In this document: in pieces, positions 12,401 to 22,435 of the stretch
How positions within the stretch are numbered: position 1 is the first letter of the stretch
Layout: each line of letters begins with the position of its first letter
Origin: Mucor racemosus
Lineage: Eukaryota > Mucoromycota > Mucoromycetes > Mucorales > Mucoraceae
Assembly: GCA_027405735.1 (NCBI GenBank)
Contig: JAPEHQ010000022.1
Span: 124,001-188,000 of the forward strand
Length of the DNA stretch: 64,000 bases
Direction of reading: 5' to 3'
Made by a program: the position numbers and the translations under genes
The notes under the pieces: model-generated
Databases searched by the model: none
Told to the model about the DNA's origin: nothing
Seen by the model: the letters and a program-made list of their open reading frames with translations, nothing else

Positions 12401-14661
12401 ACAGTAAAAATTGGAGAATTATGAGGTGTATTAGGTTTTGCTCTTTTAATCACACCATTTTCTCGCCATTTTTCAACTTGTTTTTGAATAACAGGTCGCA
12501 ATGCTTCAGCAATTGGAAATTGTCTACGACATGTATTCGCAAGTGGAGTATCTTTCTTTATGGGCAATGTAATTTCACTACCAGGAATATTACAATATGC
12601 TTTAGGACTAATACTAGTATTTGCATCAATAAATGGTTGTAATTCGTTCATCATAATTTTACGTTCTTCTTCAGATCCATAAGGATCTTCATTTGGTTTA
12701 TAAGGATTGGGTTCAATCTTTGGTATTTCATAACCAACACGATCTGACCAATCTGCTGCAATATTACCTAACGTAATACCAACTTTATACAATAAATCCA
12801 TTCCAAATACACAATGAACATCGTCAAATAAATCAAAAACTTCAAATTTTGAATGAACAATTTTAGAACCATAATTAATTATAAGCTCTTCTTCAGTTTG
12901 ACCCTTACGATCTACTACACTGTTATTTTGTGCCAATTTAATAATACCATTTTTATTACAAATATTTAAATTTAAAAAAGAAACTAATTGTGGGGAAATT
13001 GCACTAAATGTGCAACCAGTATCCAACAAAAACCAAGTGTTGACCTTGATGCCAGCGCTTGTTTCTAAAATAACAGGTAAATAAAGAAGACCATTAGTGT
13101 TCATATTATTATTAGGCATCTTCCTAAAATAATCACTATCAAATTGCTTACATTCACTATCAGTATCCATCTTGGATACTTCCTTTTCAGGCTTCTTTGG
13201 TGCAATGGTAGCCACAGAAAAATATTGGCTACTTTCATCATCAGATGAACTATCATCAGTATCCATAGTAGCAGTGGGCGTTGGTACTATAGATTTCTTG
13301 CTTTTGTTTTTGTTATATTTTATGTTTTTTGGGTTTTTCTTACATACAGCTTTATGGTCATAAGTAAATGGTGTATACCCACAATCATAGCATTTTAAAG
13401 CTTGTCCATTTTTCTGATGAAATTGTCCAGCTCTTCTAGTTTGCTTTTTGTTATCAAAGCCTTTACTGTAAGGTTGCTGGCGTGGATGCTTATTATTAAA
13501 TTTGTAGTGACGAGAGGAACTCTGATTACCAGATTGTCGCTGTTGAACTGCATGAATAATTCGTTGTTCGTATTCTCTCTCTTTGCGACGTTTTTCCTCC
13601 TTGTAATACGTATCACGTCTCAACAAATCATAGACACTTCTAAGTTGCGAAATAGCGTAATCTAAAGTATCTTTACCTTTTTCTCTTGATTGAGAAATGT
13701 TCAACGATACTGGACTGTACAAGTCCATTTCTAAACCTTTTAACAAGTAATCGGTTAAGCTTGTATCTTCTGTGATACCTGCTAAATCTTTTAAAGTGAT
13801 AAACTTGTCAATATAAGCTTCCAAGCTTTCACATTTTTCTAGCTTCAAGCTTTTCAATTTGCTTAACGCAGCCTTCTTTTCTTCGGCTTCTGAAGCGCTA
13901 TACTTAGCCTTCAATTTCGCCTTGAATTGACCCCAAGAAATTGTTGGATGCTGCTCAATCAACTTTCTTGTCCAATCAGCCATGCCAGTTGACATCTTAG
14001 GCTTGATGATGCGTTTCCAATGCAACTCAACATTAATGGATCTTGATTCCAAGACATCCTCAAATTGAGTAAGACAAGCATCCATGCTTTGGAAAATAAA
14101 TTTTTTTGTATTAAATTTATGGCCTTTCCATTGCATAAATGGAGTGTCAGAGGGAACCGTAGTCAATTCATTACTTGCAACATGATTATTAGTTACATTT
14201 TCAAACAATAAATCATAATTGTCTTTTGCCAATCTTAATCGACGTTGCAAAAAACTTGCTTGAGTAGCAATATCACTTTTCAAAGGGTGTTGAAGCGACA
14301 GAGTGGTAGCTTTAAACAACTTAACCCGGAGCAGTTGGATTTCTTTCAACATACGTGCTTGATGTTCCTTCCCCAAAGAAGGGCATTCATCAACCTCAAG
14401 TTGCAAATCCAATTCACTATCGCTCATGACCGTGTCATTATCATAGTGATGAGGAAGAGCGTCCTCGCTCAATTCCCTAGTAATACGAGCGTCTTCGCTC
14501 CAAGTATCACCTTCAACATGCAGAGCATCATCATTGCTCAATGCAGTGTTACCACTTTGTCCCGAAGACAAAGATGATCCCATATCAATATTCATATCGG
14601 AAGATACAGATTGATTAGTGGTAGCAGTAGTACCAGTAGTTGCTTGTTTAATGTTGTTCAT
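9490..14661 (-). CDS. Ty3/gypsy gag-pol polyprotein with chromodomain, 1723 aa
   Basis: Single frame for the whole retrotransposon polyprotein. Starting at the ATG at 14661 (MNNIKQ) keeps the protein out of the LTR; an earlier in-frame ATG at 14733 lies inside the LTR and is probably not used. In order: a gag domain; a zinc-binding motif spaced CX2CX8HX3C near residue 421; aspartic protease LLDTGCT near 544; reverse transcriptase with FIDD in place of the common YxDD near 873; RNase H starting VTDSSAYAIGAAM; an HHCC integrase zinc finger (HLLGH..NCHKC); a complete D,D-35-E integrase core (VVFDLGGF, GHDRGAEF, GNSCCEAA); a GPF/Y module (YEGPFYI); and a chromodomain (YLVRWKNF...SWEP). The chromodomain places it among the chromoviruses, whose integration is thought to be steered to particular histone marks. 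All catalytic residues I can check are present and there is no frameshift. Confidence 0.95.
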   Translation of the reverse strand: MNNIKQATTGTTATTNQSVSSDMNIDMGSSLSSGQSGNTALSNDDALHVEGDTWSEDARITRELSEDALPHHYDNDTVMSDSELDLQLEVDECPSLGKEHQARMLKEIQLLRVKLFKATTLSLQHPLKSDIATQASFLQRRLRLAKDNYDLLFENVTNNHVASNELTTVPSDTPFMQWKGHKFNTKKFIFQSMDACLTQFEDVLESRSINVELHWKRIIKPKMSTGMADWTRKLIEQHPTISWGQFKAKLKAKYSASEAEEKKAALSKLKSLKLEKCESLEAYIDKFITLKDLAGITEDTSLTDYLLKGLEMDLYSPVSLNISQSREKGKDTLDYAISQLRSVYDLLRRDTYYKEEKRRKEREYEQRIIHAVQQRQSGNQSSSRHYKFNNKHPRQQPYSKGFDNKKQTRRAGQFHQKNGQALKCYDCGYTPFTYDHKAVCKKNPKNIKYNKNKSKKSIVPTPTATMDTDDSSSDDESSQYFSVATIAPKKPEKEVSKMDTDSECKQFDSDYFRKMPNNNMNTNGLLYLPVILETSAGIKVNTWFLLDTGCTFSAISPQLVSFLNLNICNKNGIIKLAQNNSVVDRKGQTEEELIINYGSKIVHSKFEVFDLFDDVHCVFGMDLLYKVGITLGNIAADWSDRVGYEIPKIEPNPYKPNEDPYGSEEERKIMMNELQPFIDANTSISPKAYCNIPGSEITLPIKKDTPLANTCRRQFPIAEALRPVIQKQVEKWRENGVIKRAKPNTPHNSPIFTVRKKNSDGEYTGKEHRVVIDCRLINNALDPEKLERFPLPLISDLHRKMSKHSLYTVIDLSQCFHAFKISRSSRSYLTFTDMEGLTWSFSHCPYGLTMVSSHAQKILSNLFADISDTTTHFIDDVTIHTENDLKKHTELVKIVIDRLTKANLRINTEKLHIAQKSIYILGFCLSSEGLALDPRKVSNVLDWEPTVKSSRELSSRLGLINFFRSNLPRLSMLTAPLDKLRNAPDITKVWTPEHTKLMKQLQELLVSSAVLSVPNLHYPICVVTDSSAYAIGAAMYQVIGNKIKYLGFIARSLSPSEQRWGSSKRELAAVVYAFKKFHQWLYGRRFHLFVDNRGILFLHSQPKLDRMVENYYDTIFEMDFDITFCSGINNILADTLSRLFWPYNTLVESGDKHLIKKHVNEKHLVKQDIDTKVKGKRKHVVDNVVEEKKKRKLHVVNKGKDKLKEAHDNLISCDTSVISGSPKVIIPKETSDLFNNAKLTAYVNKLKNKNEELLFCVSHLDVYETPASDEEKQTILEKTHLLGHFGIHAMEQVIHQDLNMHWKGLREDITKYISNCHKCRQFNLAKHVYHPPKQEAPEGIMDHVVFDLGGFDCTTPRGNNFILVVLDLFSRFIILRAIPDKSATTVAKELVSIFSLFGYPRIVGHDRGAEFHNKLLEKILKHAEVENRASLPFTPQGNSCCEAAVKSAKTIIIKMLEGRSKDWDLYLNGTALSLNVHRSRLHGMMPFMVMFHRAPNEFKDYRGDKPTLHEREIDVEAFKKKLDLIDRIIVPAIRDQILKTQDKDSNYFRKRHRILEKPYPIGSTVMIKNIENKNRKTDPNYEGPFYIQGITKNGSYILTDKTDTFLARDVPTQQIKLISTNDAKEDNSDVYEVQAIINHRGTPPNYEYLVRWKNFTEDHDSWEPPASFDSPDVIKHYWARVDANTQSNGKGKQAPKSINTRKIATREDKSKKMRERLLAKDVI

Positions 14662-14722
14662 TTTAGAATAAAAAATAAGATAAATTTGTGTAATAAAAGT
14701 TTTTTTAGGTAGATTAAAAAAA

Positions 14723-14942
14723 TGAAATGTCAAAAGAGTCTATATAAATAATCTTGCCAGAATATTACACTTTTATTAACAATACATCCTTTGGATGTAT
14801 TTATATACATTAATTATAACTATTACTAGGGTTTTACTATCTAAGAATATGATGTAAGTCAATGATCCACATTGATTTACTGTAACACTAATTATAGACT
14901 GTGACCTTGGATGTGAGACATAGGGTGAGTATTGACATAACA
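14723..14942 (-). repeat. 5' LTR of the Ty3 element (right copy)
   Basis: 220 bp, by eye the same as 8967-9186, and the promoter copy for the minus-strand element. Sequence just inside it (14700-14722, read on the minus strand) is T-rich followed by AATCTACC and does not look like the usual complement of initiator methionine tRNA, so the priming mechanism is unclear. Confidence 0.93.
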
Positions 14943-14947
14943 AATAG

Positions 14948-15290
14948 TGTAATGATTCACATTACATGATGTTTCAACAATAATTGCATGAATTAGTTTC
15001 AGCTGTATAATTCATATAAATATGTAAATGTTGAATCAGATATTGAACATTAGCGAAAATATCTGTTTCTTTCCTTTGTTAATAATTTTAATCAAATAAA
15101 CTTATTATCACAACCACAACCGATCTATTACTTAATACTACTTGTCAAATATTAATCACACTTAATACATAGTAAGTATTGACCAAAGTAACAGTCAACT
15201 ACAGTTAGTAACACCAACAACGTCCACCTTTTGTACTTCTTTCTTAATAGACTCAACCTATTACAAGATCATAGTACTTATTACAACTGA
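14948..15290. other. Non-coding stretch, possibly an old LTR
   Basis: About 340 bases between the Ty3 element and repeat R1. It starts TGTAATGATTCACATTACATG and contains AATAAA near 15095 and a CA-rich end, reminiscent of an LTR. No second copy or convincing target duplication exists here. A third AATAG at 15246-15250 is probably chance. Nothing coding is visible. Confidence 0.3.
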
Positions 15291-15299
15291 GTTCCAAAT

Positions 15300-16440
15300 C
15301 GATTTGTAAAAATGACTGAAAAATGATTGAAAAATGATGAAAAAAACAAAACCGTTTGGTAGCTCATGAACTGCAAAATAAGTTGAATTAGCGTATTAAA
15401 TGGTTTTTATAGAGTTTTGAATTCTACATCCATCTAAATAAAGATCAGACAAATGTTCCATATTAAATTTTGCGCAAAATGCAATTAACATTTCGGACGT
15501 TTTTTGAAGATACACATCACTTTTTATAAACATATTTTAAATATCAGTAATGAAAATGATGCGCAAACAAATTATCTATCAATCGAGCTATCGTAGGACC
15601 TTTTAGCTGCATTTTTTATAGAGAAAACGAGATCTTTGTCAATTTTTTTCAAATTCAGAATTCGAGATGAGGGTATATAAGGGAAAAATTGAAGCTAGAA
15701 ACAAAAGTATATCTTTGTACACATTTTTGAGGATATCTCGACGAAAAATCAGTATTTAGAAAAAAAAAAATTGGGTCCAAGAGAGCTCAATGAGGCCAAT
15801 AACATGAATGTAAAAAAAAATACTGGTAGATTTAATAAACATTTTGAAATCTACTTCAAAAATGTCAAAAAATGAAAAAAAAATAAAAGTGCTCAGAATA
15901 TTTTGATACTAACATATGTTATAAAGCGCTTTAAAACAAGTAAGTTTCATTATTAAAAGATGTTAACATAGTTTAATATTTTGCAGAGATATGAAGCCTC
16001 AAAATTTTGAATCCTTTAGCAGTGAAATACGTGTAAAAAATTTGAAACATTAGCACTGAAAAATTAATACCAACTGCAAAAAGTAGGATATTTCCGGATA
16101 CTTGTTCTTGAATTAAATTCGAAAGTCTCAAGTACATTGGCATATAACTGTTTCTTGTGTTATTTAGTGAAAAAAAAAAGTTTAGCAGGGATGAAAATTG
16201 GGACACAGTTTTAGGGGAAAAGCAGTGAATGCTGCCTGTTTTTGAGTCGTTCGTGAGTTATAAAATATATTAAAAAACAAATAACTGAATATGATGTATT
16301 CATATCTATTTAGCAGTGTCTAAGACATATTCTAAAAAGTGTTTAATATGAGGATACTAATAGAAAAGAGGGCAAACTCCAATTTTGAGAATTGAAAACT
16401 GCATATGAATTTTTTTTTCTTTAAAACGCCTATTTTTGCG
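15300..16440 (-). repeat. Dispersed repeat R1, copy b
   Basis: Minus-strand copy of the repeat at 4020-4960. Shared landmarks are ATGAGGGTATATAAGGG near 15667, TCTCGACGAAAAATCAGTAT near 15737 and AGGATATTTCCGGATACTTG near 16085. An extension to about 16440 also matches sequence before the 41.7-kb copy (the TTTAGCAGTGTCTAAGACAT block). The small conserved frame found in other copies is broken here by an indel and a stop. Confidence 0.7.
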
Positions 16441-17293
16441 GCAGTGACACAGTATTTGTTTTAGCTGAGAAGCTAATTTGTACCTGATAAATCGTTTCAG
16501 TATTACTTCTTAATCGCCTTTTTTTAATGAATAGGATAAGCTCATCCTTTTTATACAATACCAAAATTAATGAGAGCTATTTATTAATTTTTTGTAAAAA
16601 AAAAAAAATCGTGTTAATGATAAAAAATCTGGTGTATATGCTGTGAAATTTGTCTGCAATTCAAATGCAACGTTGTTGTTTTAATCAAAATCACATTCTT
16701 TCATGATACATAAACAACAGTTTTTGCAAAATGTCTAATCTGAACAGTTTAGTAGAATCTAGTACTAAATTTTATAGTACTGTTTTAATGATATTTTACG
16801 CATATTAATACATTATACGATTAGATATAGAAACAATGAAGTGAAATTCCGTGAAAGAACAGAAACTGACTACGCTTGAATCTGTAATTGTCCATATGCA
16901 GTATGTGCTCGATTGTGCGTACTACGCGCCAATATTACATAACTATTCAAATGATTGTGCCTGTATAATACACATGTATTGTCGATAGTCATCATTTTGA
17001 TCAAAACTGACCAAGACATTCCTATGTGAATATATTTGGTAAACGTATAAACAAACTTGTTAATATCTACGCGATATAAATATGTATTGTCTTAGGTCAT
17101 ACACATTTATTCTTCTCCTGGATTTTATATACAATCAAATTAGTGTCATTTTACTTCCAAATCGACTCCTTTTTTCTTTATCCTAACACACATCGAACTC
17201 CTATACAAGACACATTATAATATTTCTATATACTCTTGGATTCTGATAATCTCTTTATCTTTCTTTCTTTACCTAATTAATAACTATGCCAAA
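16441..17293. other. Intergenic; upstream region of the CSC1-like gene
   Basis: AT-rich, no gene recognised. The final 130 bases (about 17160-17285) become pyrimidine-rich (CTCTTTATCTTTCTTTC near 17250), as before other genes of this window, and probably contain the transcription start. No conserved operator could be identified. Confidence 0.45.
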
Positions 17294-20200
17294 ATGGCAA
17301 CAATCGAAACAGCATTCTATGTCCCAACATTTTTAGGTTTATCAACCACTCTCGGTATTTCCTGCGCAGTATCTGCAACTTGTATTATAGCTTTTGAAAT
17401 TTGTAAAAGATTAGACTCTATGAAATGTTTATTTTCACCCAGAACACAATTATTAAAGTATTTATATGCAATTATGATGAACATCCAAATAGTTTTATTG
17501 ACATTTGTAATCCTTAATTTTAGAAACGCAGTGCCGGAACAGCCATCTCATTTATTTTCTTGGATTACTTCCACGTTATACATTGATGAAAAAGAATACG
17601 TTACAAAAGTTGGGTTAGACGCTACTATGCACATACGATTTTTACGCATGGTCGTCCATTTCTTAACAGTGCAGTCGATTTTCATATGTCCAATATTACT
17701 TGCTCTTCACTGGACAGGAGCATCAGTTTCGTTAGATAAGTCTGATCTTGTTAGCGAATTTACATCGCTTGCAAAGAATGAAACAAGCGATTATAGTGCA
17801 GCATCTTCTCGACCAACATCAAATCTATACGGTGGATTCCCGAGTGTAAATAGCAATGATACTGATCATTTTCGCAGTAATTCTACGCTGTACTATCTAT
17901 CGATTGCTAATATACCCAACCGAAATCCAATCGTTTGGGTGCATGTCGCTTTCGCATTTACCATTTCATTGTCTTGGTTATGGCTTCTATTTGTAAATCA
18001 CATTCACCATATCGATTTATTACAGCAGCAACCACCTACAAATAAACTGCATGAAAGATCTGTATTAATTACACATGTACCGCATCAATTACGAAACCAA
18101 GCAGCTTTACAACAACACTTTGAACGTGCTCAAGTGGGAGAAGTCGAACATGTAACTCTTGTTTCCAATACAGCAATTAAATTAGTCGAGTCTGTTCTTA
18201 AGAAAAGAACAAAAGCATTTAATAAATTAGAAAGTTGGTTAATACAAATGGTACGAATTGCACAACGAAAACATCAATTATTACAACCAAATCAAGATAC
18301 TATTTGGTTTGATTGGCTATCTCATATCAAAGATCAACAAATGGAGTTATCGTTAGAGACTCAAGTAGAAAAAGTAGAAAGTGTGTTGGATGAAATTTTC
18401 AAACTAGATAAAGAAATTGTTCGGCTGAGAGATGATAATCGATCACCCGAGTATTATATGCCTACAGGCGCTGCATTTGTTACATTCAAGTAAACGTAAA
18501 TTTACATTTATTTTGACATTTTGAATACTCAATTTTGTATAATAGATCAGCTCATTCAGCTCAAATATGCGCTCAAATTGTTACATCATGGAAACCTGGC
18601 GTTTTTGATACACGAATGGCACCCGAACCGAGAGATGTTTTATGGAGAAGTTTACTAAGAAGAGGAAGAAAGAGTAGAGTGACAGGTACACTTCGACAAT
18701 GGGTGGTTCTCGCTGCAGTATGGTAATACATAATTCATTGTATATGCTTATTTTATGTTGAAATTAACATTTCGAAAGGTCTCTGACTATATTTTGGCTA
18801 TTTCCTATTACCTTTATTCTCGGTTTAACGTCTATTCAATCACTATCAAATCATTTTGGTTTTTTGCGATACTTTTTAGCATCATCATTTGTAGTACGAT
18901 CTTTTGTCCAAAATATTCTACCGACATTATTAGTAACATTGTTCATGAGTTTATTACCATGGATAGTGCTAGGTAAGTTAACTTAACCATTACGACTTTA
19001 TATATATATATATGCTAAATCCAGTAAATTTATAGAAATTTCAAAACAGCAAGATTTTGTATCTTATTCCGAGCTTGAAGATTCTGTATTAGGTCGATAT
19101 TATCATTTTGCTATTTTCAATGTTTTGATAGTATTTCTGCTCGGTACAACATTTCTTACAACGATGCTCGATGTATTATATGAACCAACAATGTTGATTC
19201 AATTACTTGCCAATGCACTTCCTCAAGGCGCTAATTTCTTTCTAAATTACATTCTATTCAATTCTTCAACACATGCAATGGAGCTAATTCAACTTGGTTC
19301 TCAAATATTTGGACATGTATTGCTCACTCAACCAATTTTCTCAAAGACACCACGATTAAGACTCAAATACACATCACCATGGTCATTTCTATTCTATTAC
19401 TATTATCCAAATCATATTCTAGTGCTTGTAATCACTTTGACATACTCAGTTATTCAGCCATTAATCTTGATATTTTCATTGTTTTATTTTGCATTTGCTC
19501 TAGTCGTTTATCGTCATCAATATTTATATTGCTATATTCGCAGATATGAATCTAATGGGTCACGCTACTATCGCCGTATTACTCGCTATACATCAGATGG
19601 TTTGCTGATTTTTCAATTTACAATGGTTGGTTTGTTGTACCTGAAAGGTGTTTTAGCAGCAGCTACTACTATTTTGCCTTTAATCATATTTACGGTGTGG
19701 TTTAAAGTCAAATTGAATCGATTATTTCAAAACCGTACAAAACATCCTTATATCGGTCGTTTCCATCAAGTAAATACCAATGAATTGAGAAGGAAAGAGC
19801 AAGAATTGCAATCAACAAATTGGTGGAGACATATTGATGATATTTGGAAATTTTCATATATTAAAGCGTGGTGGGCATCAGGAAGATATGCACAACACAG
19901 CAGTAATAATCAGTCTACCATGCATTTATCGACATTAGAGCAACATTTACGAGAATCAACTTCAGCCGGACAATCAGATACAAACACAATGGTTGCTGCA
20001 CTATCAAATCATAAAAAGAGTTGCAGCACTATCGATATTGGAGATGCAGCTGTCCATAAAATATCATATCAGGAACATCATGAAGACTTGGATCATGAGT
20101 TATTAAATGATAAAATCACATCAAACCACAGTGCAATTTCAGTGGAAGAATACGGCATAAATCAATACCAACGATACCATGATTTTACAATGTATCCAGA

Positions 20201-20399
20201 TGATTCAAAATCATATTTTGATACATATGAACATCCAGCATTGATTGCACCTTTGATATCCGATTTAATCTTACCTTTGAATCCGAAACTGCGTTATTTT
20301 AATCTAAAGGAATGTGTTTATGTGTCTATTGATACAGTTAGAACAATTTTCAAAAAGCAAAGCCAAGCTGTAAGGTCATGCCCAAAAGAAAACTCATGA
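17294..20399 (+). CDS. CSC1/OSCA/TMEM63-family membrane channel, 976 aa, 4 exons
   Basis: Exons 17294-18489, 18546-18722, 18779-18972 and 19036-20399 join to 2931 nt (977 codons). Introns have GTAA-type donors and AG acceptors and the frame is open throughout. The product matches the DUF221 group of hyperosmolality- or stretch-gated cation channels and lipid scramblases. An N-terminal block has about four membrane helices (residues about 11-33, 59-80, 118-142 and 215-237). A cytosolic loop follows with the RSVLITHVP motif typical of the family. The splice between exons 1 and 2 rebuilds AFVTFKSAHSAQ and the hallmark MAPEPRDVLW (about 423-432). The core of further helices starts TIFWLFPITFILG and continues through exon 4. 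A hydrophilic tail of roughly 230 residues ends the protein. It is expected in the plasma membrane or an internal membrane. It lies 209 bp upstream of the tropomyosin gene on the same strand. Which of the several fungal paralogs it is cannot be said. Confidence 0.92.
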
Positions 20400-20608
20400 T
20401 TGATGTTGTACAAACATGAAATAAAGTAGCTTTTTCTTTCCAAAAGGGGTCAACGACCATAAAGGTACTTGATCATCATTGGCTTTCATAAATATGAATA
20501 AAACTCCTTCTTTTTTTGCCCAATTTTTTGGACCTAAACACGTAGCCCCCTCCTCGTTTTCCCTTTCTTTTTCCTTTCTTTTCACCTGTAAAAAAATAAT
20601 TAAACAAA

Positions 20609-21112
20609 ATGGAAAGAGTTAAAGAGGTTAGTAATAAAAAGATTTTAGTGCGATAAAGGGTTCTTTTTTATTTACATTTAAAAAAAGAAACTTGCTAGTC
20701 TTCGTGCTGAAGCTGAACAAGCCAACGCTCTCGCTGAAGAATATGAGGCCAAAATCAAACAGCTTGAGCTTGAACACACCAGTAAGGATCATGAACTTTT
20801 ATCCATTCAAATTCGTGCAAAGAACTTGGAAGAACAATTGGATAAAACCGAGGCTAAATTACACACTGTCTCTGCCGAGTAAGTTTTGTAGATTTTGTCT
20901 ATTTTATCTCTAGTTTTTAATTTCTTTTTTTTTTTTTTTTCCATAATAGTTACAATAAGGCTGAGGTAAAGGCTGAGGAAGCTGATCGCAAAGTTGTACA
21001 GCTCGAGACCGAGTTGGCTGATAAGGAGCAATATTATGAGGAACTTCTTGAGAAGTATAACGGTGCCAAGTCCGAGTTGGATGAGTTGGCACGTCAATTT
21101 GATGAATTGTAA
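20609..21112 (+). CDS. Tropomyosin, unusually short (123 aa), 3 exons
   Basis: Exons 20609-20626, 20688-20878 and 20950-21112 give 372 nt, 124 codons. The start MERVKEKLASLRAEAE fits the fungal tropomyosin N-terminus (M-[DE]-+-[IVL]-[RK]-E-K-L). The rest is an uninterrupted coiled coil with clear heptads, ending SELDELARQFDEL, close to the C-terminal end of yeast tropomyosins. Tropomyosin dimers wrap actin filaments and stabilise cables for polarised growth. Known yeast forms have 161 residues (four actin subunits) or 199 (five); this model is exactly 38 residues below 161. The introns are 61 and 71 bp, too short to hide another 114-nt exon. A CT-rich tract at 20540-20585 precedes the start. 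Confidence is high for the fold and exons; functional equivalence to longer forms is inferred. Confidence 0.85.
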
Positions 21113-22435
21113 ATTTTAAAATAAAGAACCAAAGGATAACATTATTATTTTATTGTGTTTACGATGTTTGTGTGTATATATACATTTGTTGATATAAATC
21201 AGCTTTTTCAAATATATAAAATAACTTGTTTTGTGTTTTTAAGAATTAGCTCGTTAATAGGAGAAACATATCACAATCTACAATTACTTGAATACATAAT
21301 GAGAACCATATGATTTCATTATTGTGTATTTTTTTGACCAACATCAAGCATTTCTGAAACATGAGCGATCATCTAACTGTTCACGCATTTTTGAAATAAT
21401 AATAATAATAAATAAATAAAAAACTATTTTTATTGTTGCAAATTAACAATAGACATGTAAATACCTAATATCTTTTTAATTAAAATGGAAGGTGATTGTA
21501 TTTTACGTAGACTAGATTGACAATTAAACATATGCTAACCGAATAACGGAGCTTAATCTGACCAAATGTAAATTGCAGGTACGAAAGTTATAGTTGCTTA
21601 AAAGAATCATCGCAGTAAACTGCTTATTTTATTGTAAGGGCTTGAATCAGGAGGGGCACTTGTCGCCGCTTTCTTTATCAAGAATCAGTGGTCATGGTAT
21701 TTTCTGCTTGATCAATGCATGGTTTATTGTATACCAGTAGCATTTTTGAGCAACATTACGAAATAGTTGCTATAAAATCGTTTTGAAAAACTATAGATGT
21801 CGGGGGACAAGACATCTGTCAAGCCAGATATCACCCATCAAGCCATATTTAAAGAGTTTTCCGGAGTTCCTTTGATTGTTTAAAAGCACAAACGTACCTG
21901 TGGATGCATCTGTAGTGTTTGCCGAGCACCCTGATACTTTTTGTTTTTCCATTTTAGTTGTTAATGAACGGAGTTCCTTGGTTTTACTTTCAACCCTATG
22001 GGGGACAAAGGTTGTGTGACAACCCACTGATCTTTTCATGACAATGAGTATTCATTTTCCAAGAATCTTGGCAAAAGTTGGAATGAAACAATGAACTTTT
22101 TTCTTGGTATATTTTCTTATATCAGAAAATTATGTCAATTTAGATTTACAAAGGTATGATATATGTAAAGTAAGAGCAAATGACAATATTTTTCAAGCGC
22201 GGAAGTATACAGAGTATGTGTAACTTTTCAGGTTTTTAGAGTTACATCTGGTAATATTGACTGTCTACTGATGAAGCTTATTATTAACAAAGCAATCAAT
22301 AATCAAGGATTACAGTACTCAGTAATAGCTTTTAATCAAGAACCTATGATTTATTGTTTCAAATCATCCTTTTTATTATTATTAAGTATTATTAGATCCA
22401 GATGTTTATCAACCTTGCTTCACTAATTGTATAAT
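21113..22435. other. Intergenic, no gene established
   Basis: The 3' flank of the tropomyosin gene, with AATAAA-like signals within 60 bases of the stop. It also contains a minus-strand open stretch of 82 codons at 21791-22039 (starting MKRSVGCHTTF) that matches no family I recognise. Base composition is ordinary. A (AAT)n-like run lies near 21397-21420. Confidence 0.45.

Larger units (their letters stand above)
8967..14942 (-). mobile_element. Complete Ty3/gypsy chromovirus, 5976 bp
   Basis: A full-length LTR retrotransposon on the minus strand. The two 220-bp LTRs (8967-9186 and 14723-14942) look identical, and the AATAG duplication flanks the element exactly (8962-8966 and 14943-14947). 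One uninterrupted gag-pol frame carries gag, zinc-binding region, protease, reverse transcriptase, RNase H, integrase and a C-terminal chromodomain. Identical LTRs, a perfect target duplication and an open frame all indicate a recent insertion that could still be active. The purine-rich tract TGGTGTGGGGTGG (minus strand) directly precedes the 3' LTR. I could not match the sequence after the 5' LTR to a tRNA primer site. Confidence 0.95.

Noticed and set aside
10928..14577. Plus- and minus-strand frames of 63-133 codons inside the Ty3 element
   Set aside because: Shadows of the 1723-codon gag-pol frame with no domain of their own.
14662..14733. Extending the gag-pol start to the in-frame ATG at 14733
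   Set aside because: It would place the first codons within the 5' LTR and add an LTR-encoded hydrophobic stretch; ATG 14661 lies cleanly downstream of the LTR.
14948..15245. A second solo LTR flanked by AATAG (14943-14947 and 15246-15250)
   Set aside because: The end is CTTTCTT and not CA, no second copy exists in the window, and the first AATAG is already explained by the Ty3 insertion.
20910..21097. Minus-strand frames over the tropomyosin third exon
   Set aside because: The plus strand gives a perfect coiled-coil exon with splice sites; the antisense frames have no motif.
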